The notes: generated by a model not told the origin, from the letters alone. A stretch of 64,000 nt of DNA from Beta vulgaris subsp. vulgaris (GCF_026745355.1 NC_079205.1:64098638-64162637), one strand, 5' to 3'; numbered from the stretch's first letter, positions 23,033 to 34,836 are shown. Translations and numbers: made by a program.

Positions 23033-24432
23033 CAATAACTACACTACTCGATCCCATATTTATAAGTGCTCTATTTCCATAATAAAATTAAACACCCAAT
23101 AAAAATAACAATTATTGTTCCTAATCCCTCTATTTAATTTCATTTCTTGAGTTAAACCAAACATGCACTTACAACATATTCTTTGATTGTTTTTGGCTTT
23201 GTTTATTCTTTATTTCATTTACTTGAATACTAAGGTTACAATTCTTTGTATATTTTATGAAAATGCATAATTATATTTGAATTAAACTAATTTTAAAAGT
23301 ATCATATAATTCACTTTATCGTGCCAAAGTGTTTTGCACAAATTATTAGAATAGACAGTCTATTTTTAACATAAAATTAGACGAACCCAATACTGAATTT
23401 TTCTAACAAACTCATTCCATTTCACTTTAACCCAACACTATTCTAGTTATCCCTTCTCTTCTCCTTCCTTTATTTTCTTGATTCTCGAACTAAAACATAC
23501 AATTTCAAAAAAACTTGGTAGTCTTAAGGAACGGATTAAACTAGTCACTAAATTGATTAATCTAATAAGTTAAAGAATATCAATACTGAATAGATTAAAC
23601 TGGTCACGAAATAGATTAAATTGGTCCATAAATAGATCAAACTAGTCACTATATTTTTTTTTTTTTAAAAAGACGGTCTCTTACAAGACCAACTGAAGTA
23701 ATTTATTATTTAATATTCCATATCCATTTTGCTTTCATACCCTCCAACTTAGATCTTACTTCTTAGACCCAGGCAGCCAGCAACTGTATATGAAATAGAA
23801 AGGTGAAAAAAACTTTGGTAATTCCCACAAATAAAAATGGTAAGCAAATCATAGTAAGAAAATAGAAAAGGCATGTAAAAGATGAAAAGAGATATGAATG
23901 TTTCTCAAAATAAACAGTAGTACTACAGTATGGATTACAGACAAACCATTGGAGATTTAAGTACATCACCACTTTTGTGCCCTTGTAGATAATACTAGAT
24001 ATCTCCCCATCACCTGGATTACAATCAAGTAGTCATGAGGAATTCTAGGAAGAAATCAAGTATAAAAATGGGACCCATAAATGAGAATAGTAAAGACATA
24101 TATACACATCAGTCACTTTGCACTAAGTTAAGTGCAATAAGTTCTTATTGTTGTTGATTCAGTTGATCATACATAATTAAAGTGCATTATGATTTAAGCA
24201 TGCAGTTTATTTAGTTTTCCTTAAATTTACAGTTACCTGTTTATTTAGTTCATTAAAATATGATAGAAGCATGAATAACGAGAATGGAAATGTTTTGAAT
24301 GTGGAATATTGACAAAAAAAAGGAAGAAATCCTCCTAAGAAGGAAGTCAGAATATTATTACTGAAGCTACAACTGCAGTCCTGTAAGGCAAATTAGATCT
24401 CATAGATGTCATGTACCAGCAGAACTCCACAC

Positions 24433-24592
24433 TAATGCGATTATACCAGCACTAATGCACCGGATTCCATTAGAACTTCGCAGTTAAGCGTATTTGGGCG
24501 AGAGTATTACTAGGATGGGTGACCTCCTGAGAAGTCCTCGTGTTGCAACATTTTTTCTGCAAAATTCATTTACTTCAAAAAAAAAAAAAAAA
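24433..24592 (+). pseudogene. 5S rRNA retropseudogene with poly(A) tail
   Basis: 24433-24551 aligns end to end with plant 5S rRNA: ATGCGATTATACCAGCACTA, GCAGTTAAGCGT, TTGGGCGAGAGTA, TACTAGGATGGGTGACC and GTCCTCGTGTTGCA are recognisable, with about ten differences (for example TATTTGGG for TGCTTGGG). A short extension and a run of 16 A follow. A possible short duplication flanks it (GTCATGTAC upstream, GTGATGTAC after the A run). There is no tandem 5S array here. An alternative is a fragment of a Cassandra-type TRIM, whose LTR carries 5S sequence, but the A tail argues for LINE-mediated retroposition. Confidence 0.75.
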
Positions 24593-24790
24593 GACGTGAT
24601 GTACATCATGGTTCTGAAAAGTTTCAGCAATTCAAAGTAAAAGAATATACGATTCAAAATAAAAGAATTTATCACGTCTTTATTCGTAAAAGAGCATATG
24701 ATTCCTATTATAAGAACAAAAGTGAGAGCATAAATAAGGGTACGAATAAAAAAAATGGTCCTTAGATCTCATGTATACATAGGATAATAG

Positions 24791-25031
24791 GAGTTTGGAT
24801 CCTCTAGAGTTATAATGAAATTCTATAAGGTAAAGTTAAATTCGAATTATACATTTTAAAATCAAGGACTTATATTAGTGGGAGGAAAAAATTAGGGGTG
24901 GATTTTGATGAGAAAAAATATGAGAGATTTTGGAAAGAGAATATATAAGCCATTGATTTTTTATTCAGTGATTGATATTGCTCAAACTCTACCCTATAGA
25001 GTTATTTTACAACTTTAGAGGATCCAAACAC
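24791..25031. mobile_element. Mutator-like MITE (GGATCCTCTAGAG family)
   Basis: The termini are GAGTTTGGATCCTCTAGAG and the near complement TTTAGAGGATCCAAACAC. The 9-bp flanks are GGATAATAG and GGAAAATAG (8 of 9 match). It is a sister of 38953-39192, with shared interior text (ACATTTTAAAATCAAGG, ATTGATTTTTTATTCA) in reverse orientation. Confidence 0.78.
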
Positions 25032-25040
25032 GGAAAATAG

Positions 25041-26558
25041 GACTATTAATGAGACAAAATAAGATGTACGATTTCTCATTAATACTGAGCAATTTCCATG
25101 GTGCTTCCACAGGGTAAATCATATATTTACTACTAATTTTAAAGGAAATTGAATGGACAAAGAGATTATCACCTTTATAATGTAGACAAAAAATAACCTT
25201 TGTTAACAAAATCAGTAAGATCTTTCAATGTTTACGGACATTGAAGCCAAATTGTCAATGTCTAGGGAACAAAGCAGAAAAAAAACTCTATTCTTGATTT
25301 TTATATTTTTCCTTTCAGCTTTACTGTAATAGTGTAATGTAACGTTATTTCTTTCTAGATGCAAAAAAGTACTCTATCAGTCATCAGAGGATCCAAAAAA
25401 GCAATAAATCAATTTACCCAATAGCCAAAACTCAGTACCATTGACATAATGATTCTTTTACCTGTGATTCTGAGAGAGACACGTAACTTATTTGGATTAA
25501 GGTGAGAAGAAAATTAACTTACTGTATGTACTAATAATTGGTTGCCTTAACCTATGTTACTCAGATACTTATGTCGGACATGGTTAATATATGAAAATTT
25601 ACTCCAAAAGAACGAACGTCAAAGTGTTCATATATATGTTGAAGTATTAAGGACTTGACACGTATACTCAAGGTGAAATAATTAATCTAAATAACTTAAG
25701 ACACTAGTTAATCGAGGAAGAGAACAAACTAGTACTGTTCTAATGCTCTTCATACCATGACCTTCCAATGATGACATCAGATAAACATAACAAAGTTCTA
25801 TAGGTTGCATAATAATTAATAAATCACGATAAAAGCCGTTAATAATATTGTGCTATGTTACTTGGATTTGTGTATCTGCTTCATGTACAATGGTGCTATC
25901 ATGCGACTTGACTATATCTATAATATGATTTTGGATCAAAATGAAGTGTGAAATATGAAATTAGTGTCATAGACAATACACGACTACTTAAGATAGATTG
26001 AGTCAGAGTAACATAGGCGCCGCGCCGCCTATGAGGTGACCTAATTCAAGCAAGCAACATAAAGACCATTTCAAGTCTCCAACATTCCTACATAACCACG
26101 ATATGCATAGTGTTACCTAGTACTATAGTACTTCTATACAGATGGAGGTGCAGAACTACATAGCATGCAAAATTGCAAGCTACTCAAATGAATGAACTTT
26201 CCCATGCTTTCATTTGACAATTATTTATCAAAAACAAAATCAAACAAGAAAAAAGGGAGAGATAAAGAAACCAAAAAGAAAAAAGCACTGCATGTACAAA
26301 CTAGACAGCAAAAAGAAAAGGTATAGATAAGATAACATGGAAGCTACTCCAAGGGATGTTACTTTCTGATGCTTTCTCTTTACAATACTGTAGTCTGGGT
26401 AAAGTCTTTATCTTGGGCAAGCAAATGCCCTATTCATGAATCATGAGTGGCAGGCCCAATTGTTGGAAGAAACCTATATATTATAATCTTTGCAGGCCAG
26501 AATTATATTGTCCACAAGTCCATCAATACATCTGAATAAACTAATTTCTTAAAATATA
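25041..26558. other. Intergenic, no gene seen
   Basis: AT-rich sequence on both strands. No exon-like block, RNA gene or clear transposon end was recognised. GGCGCCGCGCCGCC near 26018 is an isolated GC-rich patch. Confidence 0.5.
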
Positions 26559-26816
26559 CTACCTCCGTTTCTTTTTAATTGTTACACTTACACTTTTCAC
26601 GCATGCCGATGCACTACTTTGAGCCTTTATATCTCTAATTTTGTATTTGTAAAAATATAAAAACTACATATTAATAAAATACATACTTATACGAATCTAA
26701 CAAGATCCCACATGACTATGTTTTTATTCACGTATAAATCACAAACGAGGGTCAAAGTGCAATTTGTGAATAGTGTAAAATGTCAAAGTGTAACAATTAA
26801 AAAGAAACGGAGGTAG
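26559..26816. mobile_element. Stowaway-type MITE
   Basis: Perfect ends CTACCTCCGTTTCTTTTTAA and TTAAAAAGAAACGGAGGTAG, with TA on both sides. The long identical arms indicate a fairly recent insertion. Confidence 0.92.
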
Positions 26817-26822
26817 TATATA

Positions 26823-27027
26823 CTTCCTCCGTTTTACAATAGATGAAACGCTTATCATTTTAGGTCGTTTTAGAAGAAATGAACATTTTAACTTATTATA
26901 TTTAGTACTTATTTTTCTAGCTCTTTCTCTTCATCACATGGGTCCTTTTTTTCTTTCTCTTTATTGCTCTCTTCTCCTAAATCCCATGCCAAAGCTCTAC
27001 GTTTTATTTAAAACAAAACGGATGAAG
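26823..27027. mobile_element. Second Stowaway-type MITE, abutting the first
   Basis: The ends are CTTCCTCCGTTTTACAATA and TTTAAAACAAAACGGATGAAG. It is separated by only six bases from the previous MITE, so one may have targeted the TA next to the other. Confidence 0.75.
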
Positions 27028-28955
27028 CATAAACTTCCTCTACAATTTGCATCTTTATATTCGCAATCAAGCTACTTAGACAATTACCATGTACTTTTAG
27101 AGCAATAGTAAAAATAATCTAATCACTGTTATTATCGGTGTTTAAATTATTTTGATTTATCGGTCCATTTGACTTACATTTTGTCATCTTAGAATTACGT
27201 GTCAATAAATCATGTTGCAAGTATATAGAAGAAGTTAGCAATTCAGAAAACTTCAACAGTATTTTAGACACACAAATCACCTGCTAAAATAAACAAAGGA
27301 AAGTGCAATGATGCTAAGAGCCCCCAATAAATGACTGAAAGAGCACCCTAAAACTAAGGGTGAGAAATTGTAAACATTTAACCATGTGCCTTTCATGATT
27401 ATGTTCAATCTTTTACCAAATTGAAATAAAATAATGGGTGTTGAGCTAAAGATGTGGTAATTACAATTAAGTGATGACGATCTTGCTTAGGCTAGGTTTT
27501 AGGAAGAGCACTGAGCACTCATAGATGAAGACATGAGGTAACGTTTCAACACTAAAAGGAGGTAAATTATTGGTTTGCGTCGAGATATTTGTGACTATAT
27601 GACAAGTTAAAATAAACTATCAACATCATATACGATGCGTCGAGATATAGACATCATCGATCTTACAGTTTGCGTGTCACTTTCTTTTATTTGTGACTAT
27701 TATTATTTCAATGGTCTAATACTTTATAATAATTAGTTTACAGGAGCAAATATGAGCCGATAATCAATATTGATAACAGCGTATAAGAAAACAAACTAGC
27801 ATTTTCATATAATAGAATATACTGTAGAACAATCGTACTTTTTATTAATTATATTAATAGAAAAACAAAAACAAAAACTCACTATTATTCAATAAGGAGT
27901 ACTAATCTATTGAACCTCCTTATGTAGCACATCATAGACTCATAATCAACAGATGAAAACAAAACTTACAATTGGTGTAGAGATTATGAGATTGAAGATT
28001 TTGGTTCATATCTAAGGCCCTCATATTTGCATCTTACAGTTGGCAAGGAGTTGGTATATGTAAATATGTTACTTGGACTCAGATACTCATAAGTCATATC
28101 GGACACTAATACGTGTTAAAGTGTCGAATAAAAAAAATTCTTTGAAGAGTTTAATGATTATTGCCGAACTTCACAAATAAGAGTCAGAATCCGATACAAG
28201 TTTTTGAGATTATGAGAGTTCATCTAAGATTCTTAATTCGTTGGAAGATCAAGTACCCTAAAAAAATTCTACTCACAATAATTCCTAATGCATGAACAAT
28301 CCCAAAAAATCATTCAAGTGATGACAATTAAAACGTGCTTATAGTAGAAATAATAATAATAATAAGCATCACTTTCACAATATTCCCTTTACTTCAGCAT
28401 CAAATTGTTCCAAATTAATAATGATTTCCTCTTTTAATTATGTAAATTCCACTCCAACGTAATTATTGAGAATTAACAGTAACCATCCAATGAAAAAAAA
28501 CCCATCAAATTTGACAAAATGCAATTGTTACATATCGCATTTTCAACATGAATTAATATCAACAGTCTACGCATATGTTACTCAAAATTCGATTCACATC
28601 ATTAAAATAAAAAACGAATTAAATTAAGCCAAGAATTGAGAAAAAATTCACCGATTTATGATATAATGAACTAGCGAATTCGATCAATTGATAGCACTGC
28701 AAATTGACGACATGAAGGCGTAACATTGAAGCTTCCGATTTAGATTGCTACTTTGTTGTGCGCTGAGTCTTTCAGTTGACGTTGAGTTGGGCTGTAAAGT
28801 ACAAACATGTGTTAAAAATTACATAGGAATTGACCATCTTTCACATAGGCCTATTATGGCTATTTGTCATTGTGTGGCCTTTCTTAATAGGGTTTAGATT
28901 AGCCATCTTTCACTTCCTCATAGGTGTATATTAATGTGTGACCTCGTTTTTTTTA
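27028..28955. other. Intergenic, no gene seen
   Basis: AT-rich. No coding exon, RNA gene or complete transposon was recognised. An (AAT)n run lies near 28348-28362. Confidence 0.5.
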
Positions 28956-29165
28956 CTTCCTCCGTTTCATATTACTCGCTACATTTTTCAATTTACGGAC
29001 TTTTAGGCAACTTTTGGAGAGAAAGGAGGTAGAGAGTAAAAAAAATAAGGGACCCATGTGAGACAAGAAAGATAGAGAGAGTTTATTGTCCAAAAAGGAA
29101 GTATAGCAAGTAATGTGAAACTTCCCACACTGGAAAGTGTAGCGAGTATTATGAAACGGAGGAAG
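28956..29165. mobile_element. Stowaway-type MITE
   Basis: The ends are CTTCCTCCGTTTCATATTAC and GAGTATTATGAAACGGAGGAAG (inner part). TA precedes the left end and a mutated TG follows the right. A TAGCGAGTA block is shared by both arms. Confidence 0.82.
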
Positions 29166-29769
29166 TGCAACTTTTAGTATACATCTAGGACTTTTTTCAT
29201 GGTTCGTGAGTATAGTATATGCAAGACTGGTTTCTTGCTTATTGCTTATTGCTTATTTAGAAAGAAGGTATATATGAGCAAAAACCGTAGAATGATGAGA
29301 GCTCAAGTTTAGCAAGAGCAAATAATGGCATTGGGTATATCATGCACGTCGTAATAATTGTTTACTATGATGTATAGTGAATGTACTTCGTTCTTTGTTC
29401 ATTTACACCCTCTTAAAAACGTATTTACATTGTTATTTAAAAATGCAAGATATGGGAAAAGGGTCATAGAATTATTTTTGAATTCCCCATTGAGTAAAAC
29501 CAATTTGTACCTAATCAAGCCTTGGCCAAAATCCATACATGACTTGGATTAGACGACCACTTTCTTTCCAAACCATTGCAATCCCTCTTTTCTAGCCCAA
29601 ATCGAGATCAACCCAAAGCATAACCTAGGCATGGGTATTGTCCAAAATGTTCTCAAGCATCCACTGATTCACATGAGAGGCTATTCTGTATTGTTAAGTA
29701 CTCCTTCCTTTTTTAACTTATACTCGCATCATATAGTATGAGCATACTATATTTTAGGAACCAAGAATC

Positions 29770-29952
29770 TTTGAGGTCAATGGTATGGCTTCCTATTTTT
29801 ACATGGGAGATCAAAGGTTCAAATCTTGGTAGAAGCAAAAAATTTCAATATTGTTGGAAGGGTTTGGGGTTTGGGGCTTATTGGGCCTCTGAGTGAAAGG
29901 CCCTGTGCGAAGGCAGCCTAGAGGAAATTCATCTTACCACAGAAAAAAAAAC
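29770..29952 (+). mobile_element. SINE-like element
   Basis: It has a box A-like GTCAATGGTATGGC, a box B-like AGGTTCAAATCTTGG, and a body with GGGCCTCTGAGTGAAAGG and GTGCGAAGGCAGCC, ending in an A run before ACTACTTA. The layout fits a tRNA-derived SINE. The target duplication is not clear. Confidence 0.5.
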
Positions 29953-30143
29953 TACTTATTAAGTCATTATTCTCAACTTTAGAGCAAGAAATTACTAAGC
30001 TCTAAAATCATAAATATTTTGTGAAAATTTCGAAAAACATGAAATTATCATGTAAATTTTCAACTAATATAGAAGCACCAAGCACCCCATGAGAAAAAAA
30101 AAATGAATAAATTGAAAATTTAGTCAAATTCACGTGTATTAGA

Positions 30144-30751
30144 TAGGAATGGCAACAGGTCGGACTTGGACCGGATTATGCATAATCCGACTCCGACCTT
30201 ACAGAAAGTCGGATTTTAAATCTGAGTCCGACTCCGACACCTGACTCTGAAAATCCGAATCCAACCCGACTTAAACTCTGAACATCCGACTCCGAGATCC
30301 GACCTGACTTGAAATCCGAACACCCAACTCCGAACCCGACCCGACTTATTTTTCTTCCAATTTTTTATAATAGAATAGTCTTTTGTAATATAATAATTTA
30401 ATCATTATAATTTATTCTAATCATCATACGGAAATCTTATATAGTACAAATAATCTAAATATTACTATTATTTTTAACAGTCATTTTTTCTATGGGAAAA
30501 TCCTATATAATACAATGCTGAAAGTCGAAGTCAGATTATACATAAATAATACATTACATAAATAAGAAAAAAAGATTGATTGACCCAAAGTCGGAGTCGG
30601 ATTCGGATGTTTAATTATTTTATGAGATCCAACTCCGACCCTCCTCCGACTCGGAGTCAGATTTTTTTAAACGAACTCGGAGTCGGTTTACTTTTTTGTC
30701 GGAGTCGGCTCGGATTTTTTCCTTCGGATCCGGACTGGATTGCCATCCCTA
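30144..30751. mobile_element. hAT-type MITE with TCCGAC word array
   Basis: The ends are TAGGAATGGCAA and TTGCCATCCCTA, with 8-bp flanks GTATTAGA and TTATTAGG (six of eight agree). The left arm is made of TCCGACTCCGAC words, the right arm of GTCGGAGTCGG, with an AT-rich middle. It is 608 bp and noncoding. Confidence 0.8.
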
Positions 30752-30780
30752 TTATTAGGTGCAATTGTGTAAGTTGAATA

Positions 30781-31181
30781 ATATATTTTTTTTTAATAAG
30801 AAAAGAATACTTAGGAAGACCCTTAATCAGGAGGCTAACTTAAAACATCCTTACGCATGAAAAGAGAGAAATCAACATCAAAAAGAGAGTAAAAATACAG
30901 AAGGGCCAAGAAGGAGTGACCAAAATGAGCCATAAGGTCTGCAACCTTGTTCACTTCCCGAAAGCAATGTTGAACCTGAAAGGATTCAAACTTACCAAGA
31001 CTAGTATTAATATCAATAATAATATTACTAATTTCCCAAGGAACCTTCCATACTTTTCTAACAACACTAATAACAGCAAGATTGTCGCCTTCAATAACAA
31101 TCTTGGAAATGTTAAGCGAAAGAGCCGCAATAATGCCATCCTTGAGGCTCCAAGCTTCAACCTGGAGAATTGAGGAGTAAC
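30781..31181 (-). mobile_element. 5'-truncated LINE, RNase H end only
   Basis: On the minus strand an open frame (31188-30835) reads as the C-terminal part of an RNase H-like (RVT_3) domain: VEAWSLKDGI, IVIEGDNLAVI and REVNKVADLMAH. A T run at 30785 (poly(A) on the minus strand) closes the 3' side. Flanking imperfect duplications TGTGTAAGTTGAATA (30766-30780) and TGTGCAAGTTGAGTA (31182-31196) support a separate truncated insertion. It is not a fragment of the LINE at 2647-9320: the protein sequence differs clearly. Confidence 0.78.
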
Positions 31182-31218
31182 TGTGCAAGTTGAGTATGAT
31201 CTCTAGTTATGTCAAAGC

Positions 31219-31553
31219 TAGAGGTGATCATGGGCCGGGCCGGGCCGGGTTCGGGCCGGGCCGCGGCCAAAAAAATTTGCCCATTGGCCGGGCCGGGCCG
31301 GGCCTAAATTCGGGCCGAATTTTTGTGTCCAAAGCCCGCTATTTCGGGCCGGGCTTAGCGGGCTTTTGCGGGCCAAAACGGGCCGGGCCAAAAAATAGAC
31401 TAAAAAGTCGTTTTTAGCTTGCCCAAAGCCCGCCCAAAAACAAAAAAAAAAATGACCGGGCCGGGCCCGGCCCGGCCCGCGGGCCGAAAAATTCTGCCCA
31501 AACCCGGCCCAAAAACGGGCCGGGCCGGGCCGGGCCATGTTTGATCACCTCTA
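31219..31553. mobile_element. hAT-type MITE with GGGCCGGGCC word array
   Basis: The ends are TAGAGGTGATCAT and TTTGATCACCTCTA, with a perfect 8-bp duplication GTCAAAGC (31211-31218, 31554-31561). The interior is an almost continuous array of GGGCCGGGCC and GCCCG words, extremely GC-rich for this AT-rich region. The long ORFs across it are by-products of that composition. Confidence 0.92.
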
Positions 31554-31995
31554 GTCAAAGCCAACATTTCTTCAGTGTTTCTAGATCGTTTTATATTTCA
31601 ACTTTGCCAGTCAATTTGCATTACTTTTCTTGGCAATTCATTATGATTAGTACTCCTATATGATACGAAAAGATTAGGTGAGAATTGAGATCCAAATTCA
31701 CAACATATATATAATATATTTATACATCCCAAAATTAGGTCTACATACATTCATTTAATTTATTTCTTTAATGTTAATTCACAACCTAATCTAATTTCAT
31801 GCCCCACATTATTAAATAATAATTCATCTATTTCTCTCCTTTTTTTTTTCCCTTAAGATATAATTTTTGCATTCAACCAACCATTTATTCATAACTAAAC
31901 AACCAAAAAAAAAAACATCTTTCTTTAATTTCAAGTTCTTCTTTGTTTCATACTTTCATTGCATTCTCAAAATTAGTAATTTTCTTTTATTGAAG

Positions 31996-32199
31996 ATGTT
32001 GCAAGTAGTGTTAGGAGCAGCTTCTTCAGCTGTGCCATTATTACTGTTAATTCCACCCATGAGAAGGTTTACTGTTTTTGTTAGCAAATTTGAAGATCTT
32101 CTTCAAGATATAATTGCTGAGATTTTTGCAACGTGTGATAATCTTCAATCTCTTACTTCTCTTATTTTTGGTGTTTCTTTTCGTCCTAATAACAACTGA
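31996..32199 (+). CDS. Small 67-aa protein, uncharacterised
   Basis: The ATG at 31996 opens a 67-codon frame to TGA at 32197-32199. The protein has a hydrophobic N-terminal stretch (residues about 2-20, including VPLLLLIPPMRRF) followed by an amphipathic, partly acidic helix (FVSKFEDLLQDIIAEIF) and a short polar tail. It resembles, from memory, the small plant proteins with a SAVPLLLYVPPMR-like N-terminus, which have no known function. The leader is CT- and A-rich and a TATATATAATATATTTATA stretch lies roughly 290 bp upstream. The in-frame track extends further upstream only without a sensible start. It could be a chance ORF, but the composition and the family-like motif favour a real single-exon gene. 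Confidence 0.5.
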   Translation: MLQVVLGAASSAVPLLLLIPPMRRFTVFVSKFEDLLQDIIAEIFATCDNLQSLTSLIFGVSFRPNNN

Positions 32200-32653
32200 T
32201 ATAAAACTATTTCTGAAACTCGAAACATCAGCTAAAGCTTATGGTTAGAGTCCGAGGAATAGGTTTATACTCCTTTGAAAGTATAAGAAACAATTTTGTA
32301 AGTTTTGTAAGCTTTAAGTACTGTAAGCAATTAATTTTATAAGCTTCAATTATGTTTAAACAGTTAATTTTGTAAGTTCTGTAGATTCAGACTATTTTGT
32401 AAGTTCTGTAGATTCAGATTATTTTGTAAGTTATGTATATTTAAGCAAAGATGAGCACATCCTCTAATCATATGAGTGTCACCTTGATCCCACATAAGGA
32501 AAAGATGGATTGACTAGTAAGCAGGGGAAGCACCAGAGGAGAGAGAAGGGGGGATTTTTTATTTTTAAAAAATGAACGAAAATTGGGAAACTGGTGGAAA
32601 AGCGACACGTGGCTCTTATTACTTGTTAAATTGGTTTATTCTAATCACCAGAT

Positions 32654-32979
32654 TAAGGGTGTAAATGAGACGAGACAACTTGTGAGCTACTCGAGATCAA
32701 CTTGATCAAAACTCGGTGAGAGCTCGACTCGAGCTGTTAGTGAGTCGAGTTGAGCAATTCAATAACTCGTGAGAAGTTCGGATACCCAATTATCAATAAC
32801 AAGATACCTAAATTCAACATTTTCTACCTTATTGTTGTTTTTAACATGAGACACTTGCAAGCTACTCGAAATGTACTCGGTCAAAGCTCGACTAAAACAA
32901 TGCTCTAGTCGGTCAAAATCCGTGAACTCAAACTCAAACTCAAACTCAAACTTGACGTCTGACATTATTGACACCCTTA
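32654..32979. mobile_element. hAT-type MITE with ACTCGA word array
   Basis: The ends are TAAGGGTGTAAATGA and ATTGACACCCTTA, with 8-bp flanks CACCAGAT and TACCAGAC (six of eight agree). The interior uses CTCGA, GAGTCGAG and AAACTC words. It is related in word content to 11493-11917. Confidence 0.75.
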
Positions 32980-33737
32980 TACCAGACCATTTTGGAAGGT
33001 GTTTTCCATAATTGAGATTATTTTAACTCATAGTTGGGATTACTAGAAATGGACAACTTATAGTTGAAATTATTGACGTCAATTAATTAATCATACTTAC
33101 TTAGTCATATGTCTTTAACTTGCAATTATATTTTGATTGATGTAAGAACTAGATATTACCCTACCATGAAATTGGAGTATTGGTAAAGACTTAATTTTTA
33201 TATTTTTGGTCGGGGTTTTGTATCTTCATAGTTTCATCATTCATCAAGCTTATGAATTAGGCTCATGAATTGAATTTATAAAAGTGAAGGAAGTGTCATA
33301 TTGTGTAACCCCCTTTTTTTTACCTCGTTTGTAAATACAAACTTTTATGATGGAGTCCACCTATTTGGTGTAACTTTCAAGAGAACCTTATTTGATTCAC
33401 TATATGTATTTTCAATTGAGGAAAATATGACCAAATGTATTTCATTTACAGTCACGAATATTATTATTTGTTGGATCCTGTTGAATTTGTTTTCGTCTGT
33501 TTAACGAATATGTTATTCTAGGGCTCACTACACCTCTCGTCTTAGAAGCTTTGACCCTCCGGACTGGTCTTCTTACCCTTAAAAGCCTAAACATCACCCA
33601 TCATTTGGTTGAAGGTGACAACCAATCCCTTATCAGCATCATTATATTCAAGGAAAAACAACTGCCCTTTAAAGTTAGATTATCGCATCAAAGATATTCT
33701 CCAAGTCAATAAAGGATTTTGGAAGACACAATTCACT

Positions 33738-34418
33738 CAATTTTTTTATATAGTCAATTGACCGGTTGCTAATCATCTCTCAAAACTAAATCAGTCTTTC
33801 AATCAGTAAATATAATTAACCCAACAGACGAATTTCCTAATTTCCTCCTTGCACGCTCCAAAAAATTACAATCCCCCCACCATTTTCTTGTCTAAACCTC
33901 CAATAACCATTTTTTTATATAGCCAATTGATCAATTACTAATCATCTCTCAAAACTAAATCAGTCTTTCAATCAATAAATATAATTAACGCAACAGACGA
34001 ATTTCCTAATTTCCTCCTTGCACGCCCCAAAAAATTACAATCCCTCCACCATTTTTTTTGTCTAAACTTCCAATAACCATTTTTTGTATAGCCAATTAAT
34101 CAATTATTAATCATCTCTCAAAATTAAACGAGTCTTTCAATCAATAAATATAATTAACGCAACAGACGATTTCCTAATTTCTTCCTTGCACGCCTCAAAA
34201 AATTGCAATCCCTCCACCATTTTCTTGTCTAAACTTCAAATAACCATTTTTTTGTATAGCGAATTGATCAATTACTAATCATCTCTCAAAACTAAATCAG
34301 TCTTTCAATCAATAAATATAATTAACAGAACAGACGAATTTCCTAATTTCCTCCTTGCACGCCTCAAAAAATTGCAATCCCTCCACCATTTTCTTGTCTA
34401 AACTTCCAATAACCATAA
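33738..34418. repeat. Four-unit 169-bp tandem array
   Basis: Units begin around TTTTTTATATAGCCAATTGA and end with CTTCCAATAACCAT. The phrase GTCTTTCAATCA occurs at 33794, 33963, 34132 and 34300, giving periods of 169, 169 and 168. The array stops about 50 bp before the start codon of the 2-thiouridylase gene, so it occupies the expected promoter. Confidence 0.93.
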
Positions 34419-34471
34419 ATATTGAGTTGTTTACCCCCCAAGCAACCGAGTGAGTCTACCCACCGGAAACC

Positions 34472-34836
34472 ATGCTACTACGACAAACCACCAGAGCAAT
34501 ATCACCTCTCTCTCTCCTCCCTTCCTCTCTTTCTCTCTCCTCTTCCCTGCAAAACTCTCCTTCTTAAACCCTAAACCCTGCTTAAACCCTAAATTCGCCA
34601 ACCTCACTTCCAATTCCAGACCATTTTCTCTCTCCTCTGCAATTTCCCCAATTTCTTCGAGCAATTCACAAACCCTAGATTTCGATGTCGAACCTTATTT
34701 ATCGTGTTCTATGCCTGGTAAGCGCCTCAAAGTTGCCGTTCTTATTAGTGGTGGCGTCGATAGTAGCGTCGCTTTGAGACTTCTTCATGCTGCTGGTCAT
34801 TCTTGCACTGCTTTTTATCTCAAAATTTGGTTTCAG
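34472..34836 (+). CDS. TRMU: tRNA 2-thiouridylase (MnmA/TRMU family), exon 1 only
   Basis: The exon encodes KRLKVAVLISGGVDSSVALR and a following Leu-rich helix, then FYLKIWFQ, with a splice donor CAG|GTTATT at 34836. SGGVDSS is the ATP-PPase P-loop of the family that thiolates the wobble uridine of tRNAs for Lys, Glu and Gln. In plants a nuclear gene supplies an organelle form. The upstream part is rich in Ser and Pro, like a transit peptide. The likely ATG (34472) is in a different frame from the domain, so one indel is implied inside the CT-rich stretch around 34500-34560. The domain frame itself opens only with a GTG at 34450. No later exons (such as the CPWE region) are found before or after the N gap, so the gene is incomplete here. 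Confidence 0.78.

Noticed and set aside
24433..24551. Functional 5S rRNA gene
   Set aside because: About ten substitutions including stem positions, a single copy and an adjacent A tail point to a retropseudogene.
31190..31538. Glycine/proline/alanine-rich ORFs on both strands in the GC block
   Set aside because: They arise from the GGGCC word array of a hAT MITE with a perfect 8-bp TSD. The repeat structure explains the open frames.
33738..34418. CRISPR-like regular array
   Set aside because: The whole unit repeats in tandem with no unique spacers, and the sequence is a plant nuclear genome.
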